A stretch of DNA of 64,000 nucleotides, from positions 310,001-374,000 of the forward strand of contig NZ_JAIUHR010000003.1 in the NCBI RefSeq assembly GCF_020165195.1, in the 5' to 3' direction. This stretch comes from Mesorhizobium sp. CA14 (GTDB lineage Bacteria > Pseudomonadota > Alphaproteobacteria > Rhizobiales > Rhizobiaceae). A program made the position numbers and the translations under genes. This document shows positions 1-8,093 of the stretch, piece after piece (position 1 is the stretch's first letter; the number at the start of each line of letters is the position of its first letter). Under the pieces are notes generated by a model that had not been told where the DNA came from, did not search any database, and was given only the letters and a program-made list of their open reading frames with translations.

Positions 1-1214
1 CGCTGCTCGGCCAGGACGAGCTCAGCCTGGAAACCATACCGCAAGGCGCGATCCTCATTGCCGACGACATCGGCGCCTGGGATTTGGCGCGCGCGCCGCT
101 GAAGCGCATCGGCGGCGTGGTCTGCGGCCATGGCGGTGCCACCTCGCACATCGCCATCATCGCCCGCTCGCACGGCATTCCGGCCGTGCTGGGTCTCGGC
201 GACAAGATCAACGAGCTGCGCACCGCCAGGGAGGTGGCGATCGACGGCAATGCCGGACATGTGATCGTCGATCCGGACGAGGCCGCGCGCGCAGACTTCA
301 GCCGGCGTGTCGAGGCAGCGGCGCAGGAGCGCGCCGGGCTAAAAGTGTTCAAGAACGTGACCCCGACCCGCGCCGACGGCACGGTGATCGAGGTCGCGGC
401 CAATATCGGCTCGCTGGAGGAGATCGAGGCGGCGCAGAAAGCAGGCGCCATGGGCGTCGGCCTGTTCCGCACCGAGCTGCTCTTCATGCGCCACATGCAT
501 CTGCCGTCGGAAGAGATGCAGGCCGGGACCTACAGCGCGCTGGCCAAGGCATTCGCGCCGCATCCGGTCATCGTGCGCACGCTCGACATCGGCGGCGACA
601 AGCCGATCGCGGGCATCGAGTTTCCGGACGAAGAAAACCCGTTCCTCGGCTGGCGCGGCATCCGTATGTGCCTGGATCGGCCAGACATCTTCAAGCGCCA
701 GTTGCGGGCGCTGCTCAGGGCCGCCGTCCACGGCAACATCAAGGTGATGCTGCCGATGGTCTCGGAGATTGGTGAGGTCACGCGCACCCGCGCGCTGGTC
801 GACGAGTGCGCGGCTGAATTGAAGGCGGAGGGCGTGCCGCATGCCGATTTCGATCTCGGCGTGATGATCGAGACGCCCGCCGCCGTGCTGATCGCGCCCG
901 CGCTGGCCAAGGAAGTGGCATTCTTCTCGATCGGCACCAACGACCTCACCCAGTACATCATGGCCGCCGACCGTCTCAATCCCACCGTCGCCAAGCTCAA
1001 TGACGTCACCAATCCTGCGGTGATGTCGGCGATCGAGCTGACGGCCAAGGCCGGTGTCGCCGCCGGCATCATGGTGGGCATGTGCGGCGAGGCCGCCGGC
1101 CGTCCGGACCTGATCCCGACCTTCATCGGGATGGGCCTGACGGAGCTCAGCATGAGCCCGGCCTCGATCCAGCGCGCCAAGAAGACCATCGCGGCCATGG
1201 CGGCCGAGCAATAG
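1..1214 (+). CDS. PEP-protein phosphotransferase (enzyme I domain), 5' partial
   Basis: C-terminal part of an enzyme I-type phosphotransferase, which passes the phosphate of phosphoenolpyruvate to HPr-like carriers in the cytoplasm. The frame is open from base 3, so the gene starts outside the window. Visible are the phosphohistidine swivel motif GGATSHIAIIAR, the PEP-binding barrel with FRTELLFM, the Mg/PEP motif IGTNDLTQY and the active-site Cys in GMCGEAAG. In rhizobia such domains occur in PtsP or fused in the DhaM subunit of dihydroxyacetone kinase. Which it is cannot be decided here; the nearby SorC regulator at 2143 would fit a polyol or dihydroxyacetone operon. The family call is firm, the pathway is inference. 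Confidence 0.9.
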   Translation, partial: LLGQDELSLETIPQGAILIADDIGAWDLARAPLKRIGGVVCGHGGATSHIAIIARSHGIPAVLGLGDKINELRTAREVAIDGNAGHVIVDPDEAARADFSRRVEAAAQERAGLKVFKNVTPTRADGTVIEVAANIGSLEEIEAAQKAGAMGVGLFRTELLFMRHMHLPSEEMQAGTYSALAKAFAPHPVIVRTLDIGGDKPIAGIEFPDEENPFLGWRGIRMCLDRPDIFKRQLRALLRAAVHGNIKVMLPMVSEIGEVTRTRALVDECAAELKAEGVPHADFDLGVMIETPAAVLIAPALAKEVAFFSIGTNDLTQYIMAADRLNPTVAKLNDVTNPAVMSAIELTAKAGVAAGIMVGMCGEAAGRPDLIPTFIGMGLTELSMSPASIQRAKKTIAAMAAEQ

Positions 1215-1231
1215 CGGATAATTCGCGGCGG

Positions 1232-2050
1232 TTACGTCAGATGCGCGAGCAGGGTGGCGAGAACCGGTGTCAGTTCCTGGACGGCATTGGCCTGGACGCA
1301 GGCCCGCCGGATGCGATCCTCCCGCACTTGGGCCGCCAGCACTGCGATCTCGAGAATGTCGGGCTCGGGCGTGCCGCCGTCCGCCTTGGTCGCCAGTCCG
1401 CTGGCAAGCACCACGGGCGCAAGGCACCTGATGTCGAGAGACCGGTCGCCGGCGATCGCCGGGCCTGTCCCGGTCTCGCCAGGCTGAACCGGACGGTGAT
1501 TGAGGCATTCGACGAGGAGAGCCGCGCAGGCCGCCGCGACCTGGTCCGTGGAGGCCGTTTCCGCAGTCGCGCCGGCCAGAAGATCCGCGTGGCGCTTGCG
1601 CATCGCGACATGCACTGCCGAAAAACTCGCCTCGTGAACGCGGGGATTGTCGATGCCGTAGCCGGCGAGAACCGCGCGGGTCAGATAATACATGTCACGC
1701 CTGAACTGACGCTCGCCGCTGATCTGCCGGTCTTCGTCGCCGTGCGGGAAATAGGCTCGCAGGCTTTTCACGGTCGTGCCGTCGACCTTGAGCGGCCGGA
1801 AATGCGGAACGAAGGATTCGGCGATCGTCAGCGCCTCGTCGACGGCGCTCGCGGCATGGCCGAGCAGGCTGCGGCCCGGAAAGGGCGGCAAATTGGTGGC
1901 GATGTCGCGTGGGGTTTCGCCGGCGCTGTCGTGGCGGCTTTGGCGGATCGCGTCGCGCAGTTCCCGAAGCCGGTCCTTCAGGTTGGCGCGGACATCCTCG
2001 GAGATTTGTCGCAGCATCGCCAATCGCCTCGAAATGCTGAAGCCGCTCAC
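1232..2050 (-). CDS. Hypothetical protein, about 272 aa
   Basis: I do not recognise this protein. It is a soluble, Ala/Arg-rich polypeptide with no signal peptide or clear membrane segment. The start used is GTG, followed by a helical, charged N-terminus (SRRLAMLRQI). The middle contains an HFRPLKVDG stretch and the C-terminal half reads like an alpha-helical bundle. It runs convergently to the phosphotransferase at 1-1214 with a 17-base gap and divergently from the SorC regulator at 2143, so the 92 bases between 2051 and 2142 must hold promoters for both. Coding is supported by length and by the gap-free packing between recognisable genes. Confidence 0.6.
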   Translation of the reverse strand: MSGFSISRRLAMLRQISEDVRANLKDRLRELRDAIRQSRHDSAGETPRDIATNLPPFPGRSLLGHAASAVDEALTIAESFVPHFRPLKVDGTTVKSLRAYFPHGDEDRQISGERQFRRDMYYLTRAVLAGYGIDNPRVHEASFSAVHVAMRKRHADLLAGATAETASTDQVAAACAALLVECLNHRPVQPGETGTGPAIAGDRSLDIRCLAPVVLASGLATKADGGTPEPDILEIAVLAAQVREDRIRRACVQANAVQELTPVLATLLAHLT

Positions 2051-2142
2051 GGCTTGGGGCGCCAGTCGCCCTCTCTAGATTGTTCGTCCCGATTGGTAGA
2101 TCAATAGACGATATTTAACCAGCATGCAGAATCGGCGAGGCG

Positions 2143-3183
2143 GTGCCATCGCCGGAGTTGGAGGGGAACTTGGGCAGGCGACGGCAGGGCGAACCAGAAA
2201 ACGGCAGGGCGGCGGCCGAGGCATCCGAGCAGGTCGTCAGCGAAAGCCGGACCGACCGCCTCAGGATCCGCGCCGCCTGGATGTATTTCGTCGAACAGAT
2301 GACGCAAAACGAGATTGCCGACGTGCTCGGCGTCGGCCGCGTGACCATCGTGCGCATGCTGGCCGAGGCAAGGGCGCGCAACGAGGTGAAGATCACCATC
2401 GAGAGCGAGCTTTTGGAGATCGTGCGGCTGGAGCGCGCGTTGGAACAGACCTTCGGACTACAGCAGGCGCTGGTGGCGCCGCTCACCGATCCCAATGCCG
2501 ACCCGATCCCGGCAATCGCCGCCAAGACCGGCATGTTCCTGTCCGATGCGATGAAATCCGGCATGCGGGTCGGCGTCGGTTGGGGCGTGACGTTGTTCAA
2601 CACCTTGCCCTTCATCAGCGCCAAATCGCTCACCGATTTCAGTGTGATCTCGCTGCTTGGCGGCGTCGGCGTCGCGCGGCGGGTCAATCCGGCAGAATTC
2701 GCCTGGCGCTTTGCCCAGATCTTCCAGGGCGACGGCTATCTGATGCCGACGCCGGCCGTCGTCGACAGCGTCGAGACCAAGATCGCGCTGGTCGAACGCT
2801 GCGGCCTGCAGGAGATATTCGAGATGGCCGACGCGCTCGACGCCGTGCTGCTCAGCGTCGGCGGCATTGCTTCGGCCACCACCTTCTCGCGCGGCGGCTT
2901 CCTCAAGGAAGCGGACCGCGAGGCGCTGCTTGCGCGCGGCGCCGTCGGCGACCTTCTGTTCCATTTCTACGACCGCAATGGCGACTTGGTCGACCACCCC
3001 GTCAACAGCCATGTGATGTCGGTCGATGTCGATCGCCTGCGCAAGGCGCCGATCCGCATCCTCACCTCAGGCGGCGCGGAGAAGACCGAGGCGCTGCTCG
3101 GCGCCATGAACCTGATCGTGCCGACCATCCTGATCACCGACGAGGAAAGCGCGCGGCGCATGCTGGCCGCGCATGGGGCTTAG
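2143..3183 (+). CDS. SorC-family sugar-binding transcriptional regulator
   Basis: DNA-binding regulator of the SorC/DeoR-like class, which senses phosphorylated sugars or polyols. Residues about 40-95 hold the helix-turn-helix (MTQNEIADVLGVGRVTIVRM); residues about 100-345 form the sugar-binding domain, with the glycine-rich GVGWGVTL and the SLLGGVGVAR turn typical of the isomerase-like fold. The length of 346 aa is usual. The GTG at 2143 is the first usable start; a TTG at 2176 behind GGAGGGG is an alternative. It lies next to an enzyme I-type phosphotransferase (1-1214), so control of a polyol or dihydroxyacetone phosphorylation operon is plausible but not shown. Confidence 0.85.
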   Translation: MPSPELEGNLGRRRQGEPENGRAAAEASEQVVSESRTDRLRIRAAWMYFVEQMTQNEIADVLGVGRVTIVRMLAEARARNEVKITIESELLEIVRLERALEQTFGLQQALVAPLTDPNADPIPAIAAKTGMFLSDAMKSGMRVGVGWGVTLFNTLPFISAKSLTDFSVISLLGGVGVARRVNPAEFAWRFAQIFQGDGYLMPTPAVVDSVETKIALVERCGLQEIFEMADALDAVLLSVGGIASATTFSRGGFLKEADREALLARGAVGDLLFHFYDRNGDLVDHPVNSHVMSVDVDRLRKAPIRILTSGGAEKTEALLGAMNLIVPTILITDEESARRMLAAHGA

Positions 3184-3261
3184 GCAGCGGGCATAAACGC
3201 ACCACGCACGGTTCGTACCGCCTTCGCGGGGGGAGCGGCGGACCGGCAGGAGCGCGCCAGG

Positions 3262-3924
3262 TTACGATTTGGCCCGGGGTCTGTCCGGCTGTTCGTCTCG
3301 CCAGACAGCCGGGTAATATGGTGATGTTTGCAGCTTATGTCGGCCGACGGCCCAAGCCAGCGCCTCTTCGAGCCTATCGTCGCCCCAGAAAGTTTCGCCC
3401 TCCACGACGAATGCCGGAGCGCCGAAAATGCCATAGTTGCGGGCCGCATCCGTTTCCGCCTCGAGACGCTCATGGGCGCTGGGCTGGTCGGCCTTGGCAA
3501 TCACATCATCGACATCTTGCCCCAGGGGAGGCAGCACATGTTCCAGATGGCCGCGATCGCCCAGTGCCATGCCTTCCAGGTACCAGGCCCTGAAGCTTGC
3601 CACGGTGTAGGCCTCGCACCAGCCCTCTTCGGCCGCCACCATGGCGGTGCGATTGGCCAGAAGGTTCGGATCAGTCGGCCAGGTCGGGGGCCGAACATAT
3701 GGCACGCCGTGCGTTGCCGCACGCCGCTCCACATCGCGCCACATGTACTTCACCTTTGCCGTCTGGGTGCGGAGGGCAATATTGTTCTCGGCCATGACGG
3801 TGCGGACATTGAAGGGGCGCCATCGAACGGCAACGCCCGACTGCTTCGCCATGGCGCCAATGCGCATCACCGACAGATATGAGTAGCCGCTCCCGAAGAA
3901 ATAGAAGAAGTCGAGTTGCTTCAC
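3262..3924 (-). CDS. DsbA-family oxidoreductase / 2-hydroxychromene-2-carboxylate isomerase-like
   Basis: Cytoplasmic thioredoxin-fold protein of the kappa-GST/HCCA isomerase family. The N-terminus reads DFFYFFGSGYSYLS, the usual strand-turn carrying the glutathione-contacting serine, and the C-terminal part has GIFGAPAFVVEGETFWGDDR, the cis-Pro loop and closing helix of this family. Family members use glutathione to isomerise aromatic degradation intermediates; the substrate here is unknown. The GTG at 3924 is chosen because GAGGGAGG sits 8 bases upstream; an ATG at 4008 gives a longer, unsupported N-terminus. It is first in a run of minus-strand accessory-looking genes. Confidence 0.8.
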   Translation of the reverse strand: MKQLDFFYFFGSGYSYLSVMRIGAMAKQSGVAVRWRPFNVRTVMAENNIALRTQTAKVKYMWRDVERRAATHGVPYVRPPTWPTDPNLLANRTAMVAAEEGWCEAYTVASFRAWYLEGMALGDRGHLEHVLPPLGQDVDDVIAKADQPSAHERLEAETDAARNYGIFGAPAFVVEGETFWGDDRLEEALAWAVGRHKLQTSPYYPAVWRDEQPDRPRAKS

Positions 3925-3986
3925 TTCCACCGCCTCCCTCAATCTGCATTCCGCTCGAGCGCGTCGTCGGCTCGAGATCAGCCCCG

Positions 3987-4362
3987 TCAGGCCGAAATGA
4001 TCGCCCATAGCTGCGTCACCCCCATCGCAAGAACGAGGGTGACGCTTGCTCCGATGAACAGCGCCGTGGGTATCTGCTTCAGGTGAGCGCCGAAGCGGCT
4101 GGCTGAGAAGTCCTCGACTGCATCGTCCAGCATTGCCTTTAAGTCATCCATGGCGGCCTTGGCTGCCAAGACCCCATAAACCGTGATCGCGACCAAAATC
4201 GTCGCGAGCGCGAACCTGGCGGCTAGTCCCGCTGATGGTCCGTGCCAATATCGCGAACATAGTCGCGATATTGGCGAAAAAAATGATCGCATACGTCTGC
4301 GTCAGATGGGCAAGTCGCGCAGCCGCCGCCACCAAGTATTGATCAACGGTGAGTTTCGCCAT
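3987..4362 (-). pseudogene. Small membrane protein split by a frameshift
   Basis: The ATG at 4362 has a very good ribosome binding site (GGAGGAGAAC). Reading from it gives MAKLTVDQYLVAAAARLAHL and a membrane segment ending in FAILARTISG near 4220. A one-base skip there joins it to a second frame that continues with LAARFALATILVAITVYG, an amphipathic stretch, and a last hydrophobic segment ending ALFIGASVTLVLAMG. The joined product would be about 124 aa with three membrane segments. Each half alone is an unnatural fragment. A real inactivating insertion, a sequencing error or recoding are all possible; no slippery heptamer is seen at the junction. The family is not recognised. Confidence 0.6.
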
Positions 4363-4406
4363 GTTCTCCTCCGGCAAGTGACCTGCTTGGGCAGCCATGC
4401 TAAACT

Positions 4407-4859
4407 TCATTTCGCGGGATCGGAGTTCCATATATCCCGGTAGAGCTTCCAGTTGCCGTCTTGTCCTTTCTTCCAGACCACCACATACTTCCCGGTGGTT
4501 TCCACCAGCTTCGAATCCTTACCCGGTGCCTTGAGGGAGAAAGTCCCGGACTCGTATGCAAGATCTCCGCTTTCCTGGACCTCAAGCGTGGTGAGCGTGA
4601 GATCCGATATGCCCATATCGATCGCGCCCTGCCACAGTTTTTGGATATTCTGGCGACCGTCGACTCGCGCCATATCTGGCGGGAATGCGGCCGCATCGTC
4701 CGCGTACTTCGACGCGACTCCGGCCGCATCCTTACTGTTGTAGGCCTTCACGAACTCTGCATTAGCGGCTTCAATGGCTTCTTTCGCAGACTGGGCCTGG
4801 GCCGATCCGAGGCAGAGCGACATGAAAACAACGACCAGCAGATAATGATTGAAAGTCAT
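4407..4859 (-). CDS. SnoaL-like / DUF4440-type secreted protein
   Basis: A 150-aa protein with a clear Sec signal peptide (residues 1-22, cut after SAQA). The mature part is an NTF2-like alpha+beta barrel: [20 protein letters not shown] is the first helix of SnoaL/DUF4440 proteins, and the end has WKLYRDIWN, the last strand. Members bind small hydrophobic ligands or act as isomerases, but no activity can be assigned. The ATG at 4859 follows GGGAGGATGAG. It lies between the frameshifted membrane gene and an MFS exporter on the same strand and may be co-transcribed with them. Confidence 0.8.
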   Translation of the reverse strand: MTFNHYLLVVVFMSLCLGSAQAQSAKEAIEAANAEFVKAYNSKDAAGVASKYADDAAAFPPDMARVDGRQNIQKLWQGAIDMGISDLTLTTLEVQESGDLAYESGTFSLKAPGKDSKLVETTGKYVVVWKKGQDGNWKLYRDIWNSDPAK

Positions 4860-4932
4860 CTCATCCTCCCGTGTTCCAGTCTCTGGTTACTAGCTTCTCC
4901 ACAGTGGAGAGGAATAGTTTTGCTTGCGTGTT

Positions 4933-6111
4933 TTACGTTGATGGAAGGGCAGCAGGCCGATTCCGGCCAGCAACGATACGGCGGAAGAGCAACAGAATGA
5001 CCGGACAAACCAGGAGCGCGACGGCCCCGAAATCCAGCGCCGCGCTGGCGGAGCCGAGCGACGTGGAAAGCTTTCCGCCAATCGCCGATCCAACCGGGCT
5101 CCCGGCATAGAAGGTCGTATAGAATATTCCCATTCCGATCGCCCGCGTCTTTGGCTCGAGCACGCGCGCAGGAAGGCTCATGATGGCACCGGCAGGCAGG
5201 CCGCAAACGGTCCCGACGGCCATGACGACAGGAAGCACCTGGCCGCTTCGCGACAGGAGAACCGTCGACAGCGCAAAGCCAATGCAGCCTGCGACAATGA
5301 TAGCTTCGCCGCGCTTGGTCAGATCAGCGAGGAAGTCTCCGAAGGGAACCGAAATCGCCGTGAGCCACAGCACGATGCTGATCGTTGATCCAGCTGCAGC
5401 CATGGACCAGCCTCGCTCGACGAGCATCGTTGGGCCGAAACTGAAGATCATCACCAAACCGAGATTGTAGAGACACCAGATCGAGCTGGCGGCAATCACC
5501 GCATAGACCGTTTCCGAGGTCACACTGCCTGGCTCGCCGTCAACGGAGACGGCCGCCGCCGGCGCGCGGTAGAAAAAAGCCATGAGGACAAGGCCAATCA
5601 GGATCCACCCTGCGACGGCAAGATTGACGAGATGAAGCCCGAACCTTGTTGCGATCCATGGCAGGAGCATGAGCGAGATTGCGATGCCTACCGGCCACGA
5701 GTTGACGAAAATGGCCATCGCGGTTGCGATTTCACGACCGGCAAACCAGTCGGCGACCATCTTGGTCATCAGAACGCTCAGGAGAATGCCGCCAGTGCCG
5801 GCAATCAGCCGGCCTGCGATTTGCACGCTCCATGACGCCGACGCAGTCATCAGCAATTCGCCAGCCAGCATCGCCAGGATCGCGGCGAGGACCGTCGCCT
5901 TGTCGCCGTAGCGGCGCCCGATAGCGCCGCCGGGGAAGGCGAGCAGGACGCCCGGCGCAAAGTAGATTCCGATAAGGATCCCGATGTCAGCCAAGCTCGC
6001 GCCGAGGCTTTGGCCAAGCTGTGGCGCTACAGCCCCGACGCTGCCAAACTGAAAGGCGAAGGCGGCGCGAGCGACGAACAAGACAGCAAGAATGGTCCAG
6101 CGGCTTCGCAC
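4933..6111 (-). CDS. MFS transporter
   Basis: Inner-membrane transporter of the major facilitator superfamily with about 12 hydrophobic segments; the loop after segment 2 carries GGAIGRRYGDKA, the MFS motif A position. It resembles cyanate/CynX-type or drug-exporter MFS proteins, but the substrate is unknown. The GTG at 6111 is preferred because GGGAGGG lies 7 bases upstream; an in-frame ATG at 6147 has only a weak site almost touching it, and a TATAAG at 6155-6160 could be its -10, giving a short leader that includes the GGGAGGG. It heads the minus-strand accessory-looking group. Confidence 0.85.
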   Translation of the reverse strand: MRSRWTILAVLFVARAAFAFQFGSVGAVAPQLGQSLGASLADIGILIGIYFAPGVLLAFPGGAIGRRYGDKATVLAAILAMLAGELLMTASASWSVQIAGRLIAGTGGILLSVLMTKMVADWFAGREIATAMAIFVNSWPVGIAISLMLLPWIATRFGLHLVNLAVAGWILIGLVLMAFFYRAPAAAVSVDGEPGSVTSETVYAVIAASSIWCLYNLGLVMIFSFGPTMLVERGWSMAAAGSTISIVLWLTAISVPFGDFLADLTKRGEAIIVAGCIGFALSTVLLSRSGQVLPVVMAVGTVCGLPAGAIMSLPARVLEPKTRAIGMGIFYTTFYAGSPVGSAIGGKLSTSLGSASAALDFGAVALLVCPVILLLFRRIVAGRNRPAALPST

Positions 6112-6597
6112 TTGGATCCCTCCCAGCCGCCGCGCGGCGAGCGGCATGCTCTTCTTATATTAGCAGAACGACATGTAACCCGCTAGGCGATAAGGGGTGG
6201 GGCACGGTCCTCGCTTCCTAAAGAAGCATCTCACGCCTGCTGTGCAGGTCGGGCTCGTGAACCCTTGCTAGTCGAAAGCCTGTCATATCGTTCAACAGCG
6301 TAAGCGGTCTTTGCCGATGTCAAGGTGGCAGGCTAACATTGGGCATCACTCCGTGCGCTGAACGTGCTGAGCGACATCGACGGTCAGTACACCGTCTTCG
6401 TCCTTGATTAGGATAGCGAACCGTCCGTAGCCGGCTTGGCTTTCTGGCGTCGGCACGCCAACATTCGTTCGCTCAGTTCGGGACGTTTTCGGGCCTCTTC
6501 GTTCCGGAACGGGCGATTTGAACGCCTTATGTTCGGAATTTGCGTGAGGGGCCAAAAGGCACCTCGGCAAATAGGCTAGGGATTTCAAGGCTTTAAA
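6112..6597. other. Intergenic stretch without a convincing gene
   Basis: About 480 bases between the MFS gene and the tRNA. Near 6155 is the probable promoter of the MFS gene. An 80-codon minus-strand frame at 6346-6588 exists but has no ribosome binding site and no family resemblance. A perfect palindrome GTTCCGGAAC lies near 6510. The region directly follows the 3' end of the tRNA and could be a remnant of an integration site, but I found no repeat of the tRNA 3' end. Confidence 0.4.
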
Positions 6598-6674
<77 letters not shown>

Positions 6675-6687
6675 GACCGGGTGGCGA

Positions 6688-6715
6688 TGTATCGTGATAA
6701 GGCGGTGCGGGTCAA
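6688..6715 (-). promoter_or_regulatory. Probable sigma-70 promoter of tRNA-Pro
   Basis: On the minus strand, -35 TTGACC (6710-6715), a 16-base spacer and -10 GATACA (6688-6693), ending 14 bases before the mature tRNA 5' end at 6674. The position and match to consensus fit a stable-RNA promoter. Confidence 0.6.
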
Positions 6716-6728
6716 CCGAATTCGGTGC

Positions 6729-8093
6729 CTATCGCGCAGGTGACATTGCAAGGAGGGATTCAGGTCTCGCCAGCCGCAATTCCCGCTGGTGCCGGTACTC
6801 CAGCGCAATTGCGCCCCAGACCAGGCCGAGCAGCAGGTAGAGGTGGCGCCAGTGGTCGATGTCGATGAAGGTGCCGAGCCCGATATTGCCGAGATAGGCG
6901 ACATAGGCGCAAAGCAGATAGGGCTGCCATGGCCGGTCGCGCAACAGGATGCGGAAGCCGGCCCCGATCGTCCATAGCGTCAGCGTCAGGAACGAGACGA
7001 AGCCGAGCCAGCCATAGTCCATCAGCGCCTTCAGCCAGATGTCGTGCGTGTCCTCGCCATAGATCGTGCCGAAGACCAGCGGGCCGATGCCGAACGGGTG
7101 CTCCATCGCCAGCTGAAAGCCGATCGAATAGCGGGCGAAGCGGCCAAGCCGCGCCGAATCATAGCTCTGCTCGAGTTGCGCGCGCTGCGTGAACATGTCC
7201 GACACGCCGGGCAACTGCAGGATGACGATGAAGGCGATGACCAGCAGCGCCATGGCCGCGATCGTCATCACCACGACCCGCAGCCGGAACTTGCCGCTGG
7301 CGCTCTGCAGGAAGAGGCACGCGGTGAGCAGCACCGCCGACACGGCAAACATGCCCCAGGCGCCGCGCGAGAAGGAGAAGAAGATGCCGGCGCTGATGAT
7401 GAGCAGCGGCACGGCCAGAAGCGGCATCCGTGGCACCGGGCCGGTCAGGAGCAGGTAGAGCAGGTAGGTGCCGGGCAGCACCAGGAATGGGCCGAACACG
7501 TTCGGGTCCTGGAAAGCGCCGGCGGCGCGGTCGTATTTGGTGAACATTTCCGCGCCCGGAAACGCATGGAAGTAGCCGGCGATGCCGAGCAGCGACGTCG
7601 CCACCGCCGACACGACATAGGCGATGAAGATCAGCCGGTAGAGGCTCGGCTGGACCGAGGTCACCGAAGCGAAGAACACCGCGCTGAAGGCCAAAAACAG
7701 CGAGACGGCGAGATAGAGCGGCGTGTTGGCGAGGTCCGCCATCTGCGTCATGGCGATCATGCCGCCGGTGTTCATCGCCACCAGAAGCACCAGCAAGGGC
7801 ACGATCGCGCGCGAGATCCGAAGCCCGAACAGCGCCAAGACCGCGATCAGCCCGGCCATGTAGATCTCGTAAGGCGCGGGTTCGCTGATGACGAAGCCGG
7901 AGAGCAGGATGCCGATGCCGATCGCCGCCGACGCGATCAGCGAGATCAACTTCGCGTTGACCGCCTGCGGCGGCAACTTGTTGACCGCCCGCGCTTGCAA
8001 CTGGTTGACCGCCTGCGGCTGCAACTGGTTGACCGCCTGCGGCGGCAATTTGTTGACCGCCCCCGGCTGCAACTCATGGGCGACGGCGCTCAA
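6729..8093 (-). CDS. O-antigen ligase / Wzy-like polysaccharide polymerase
   Basis: Inner-membrane protein with about ten to eleven hydrophobic segments and a large periplasmic loop containing GRFARYSIGFQLAMEHPFGIG and the TYGEDTHDIWLK-like segment (GTIYGEDTHDIWLK), hallmarks of the Wzy_C/WaaL family. It would polymerise or ligate lipid-linked repeat units. The start is TTG at 8093, overlapping the stop of the upstream transferase gene by four bases (translational coupling). The first 45 residues are odd: five eight-residue repeats of the type xLxPQAVN precede the first membrane segment (see 7957-8076). It is the last gene of the minus-strand polysaccharide operon. Confidence 0.85.
   Translation of the reverse strand: MSAVAHELQPGAVNKLPPQAVNQLQPQAVNQLQARAVNKLPPQAVNAKLISLIASAAIGIGILLSGFVISEPAPYEIYMAGLIAVLALFGLRISRAIVPLLVLLVAMNTGGMIAMTQMADLANTPLYLAVSLFLAFSAVFFASVTSVQPSLYRLIFIAYVVSAVATSLLGIAGYFHAFPGAEMFTKYDRAAGAFQDPNVFGPFLVLPGTYLLYLLLTGPVPRMPLLAVPLLIISAGIFFSFSRGAWGMFAVSAVLLTACLFLQSASGKFRLRVVVMTIAAMALLVIAFIVILQLPGVSDMFTQRAQLEQSYDSARLGRFARYSIGFQLAMEHPFGIGPLVFGTIYGEDTHDIWLKALMDYGWLGFVSFLTLTLWTIGAGFRILLRDRPWQPYLLCAYVAYLGNIGLGTFIDIDHWRHLYLLLGLVWGAIALEYRHQRELRLARPESLLAMSPAR
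7957..8076. repeat. Five tandem 24-bp repeats inside the ligase gene
   Basis: Five head-to-tail units of exactly 24 bases, each starting TTGACCGCC on the plus strand, with a few differences between units. Translated on the minus strand they give ELQPGAVN, KLPPQAVN, QLQPQAVN, QLQARAVN and KLPPQAVN at the cytoplasmic N-terminus. The unit keeps the reading frame, so copy number could vary by slippage without breaking the gene. Confidence 0.9.

Noticed and set aside
6346-6588. 80-codon minus-strand ORF after tRNA-Pro
   Set aside because: No ribosome binding site, no family resemblance and no operon partner.
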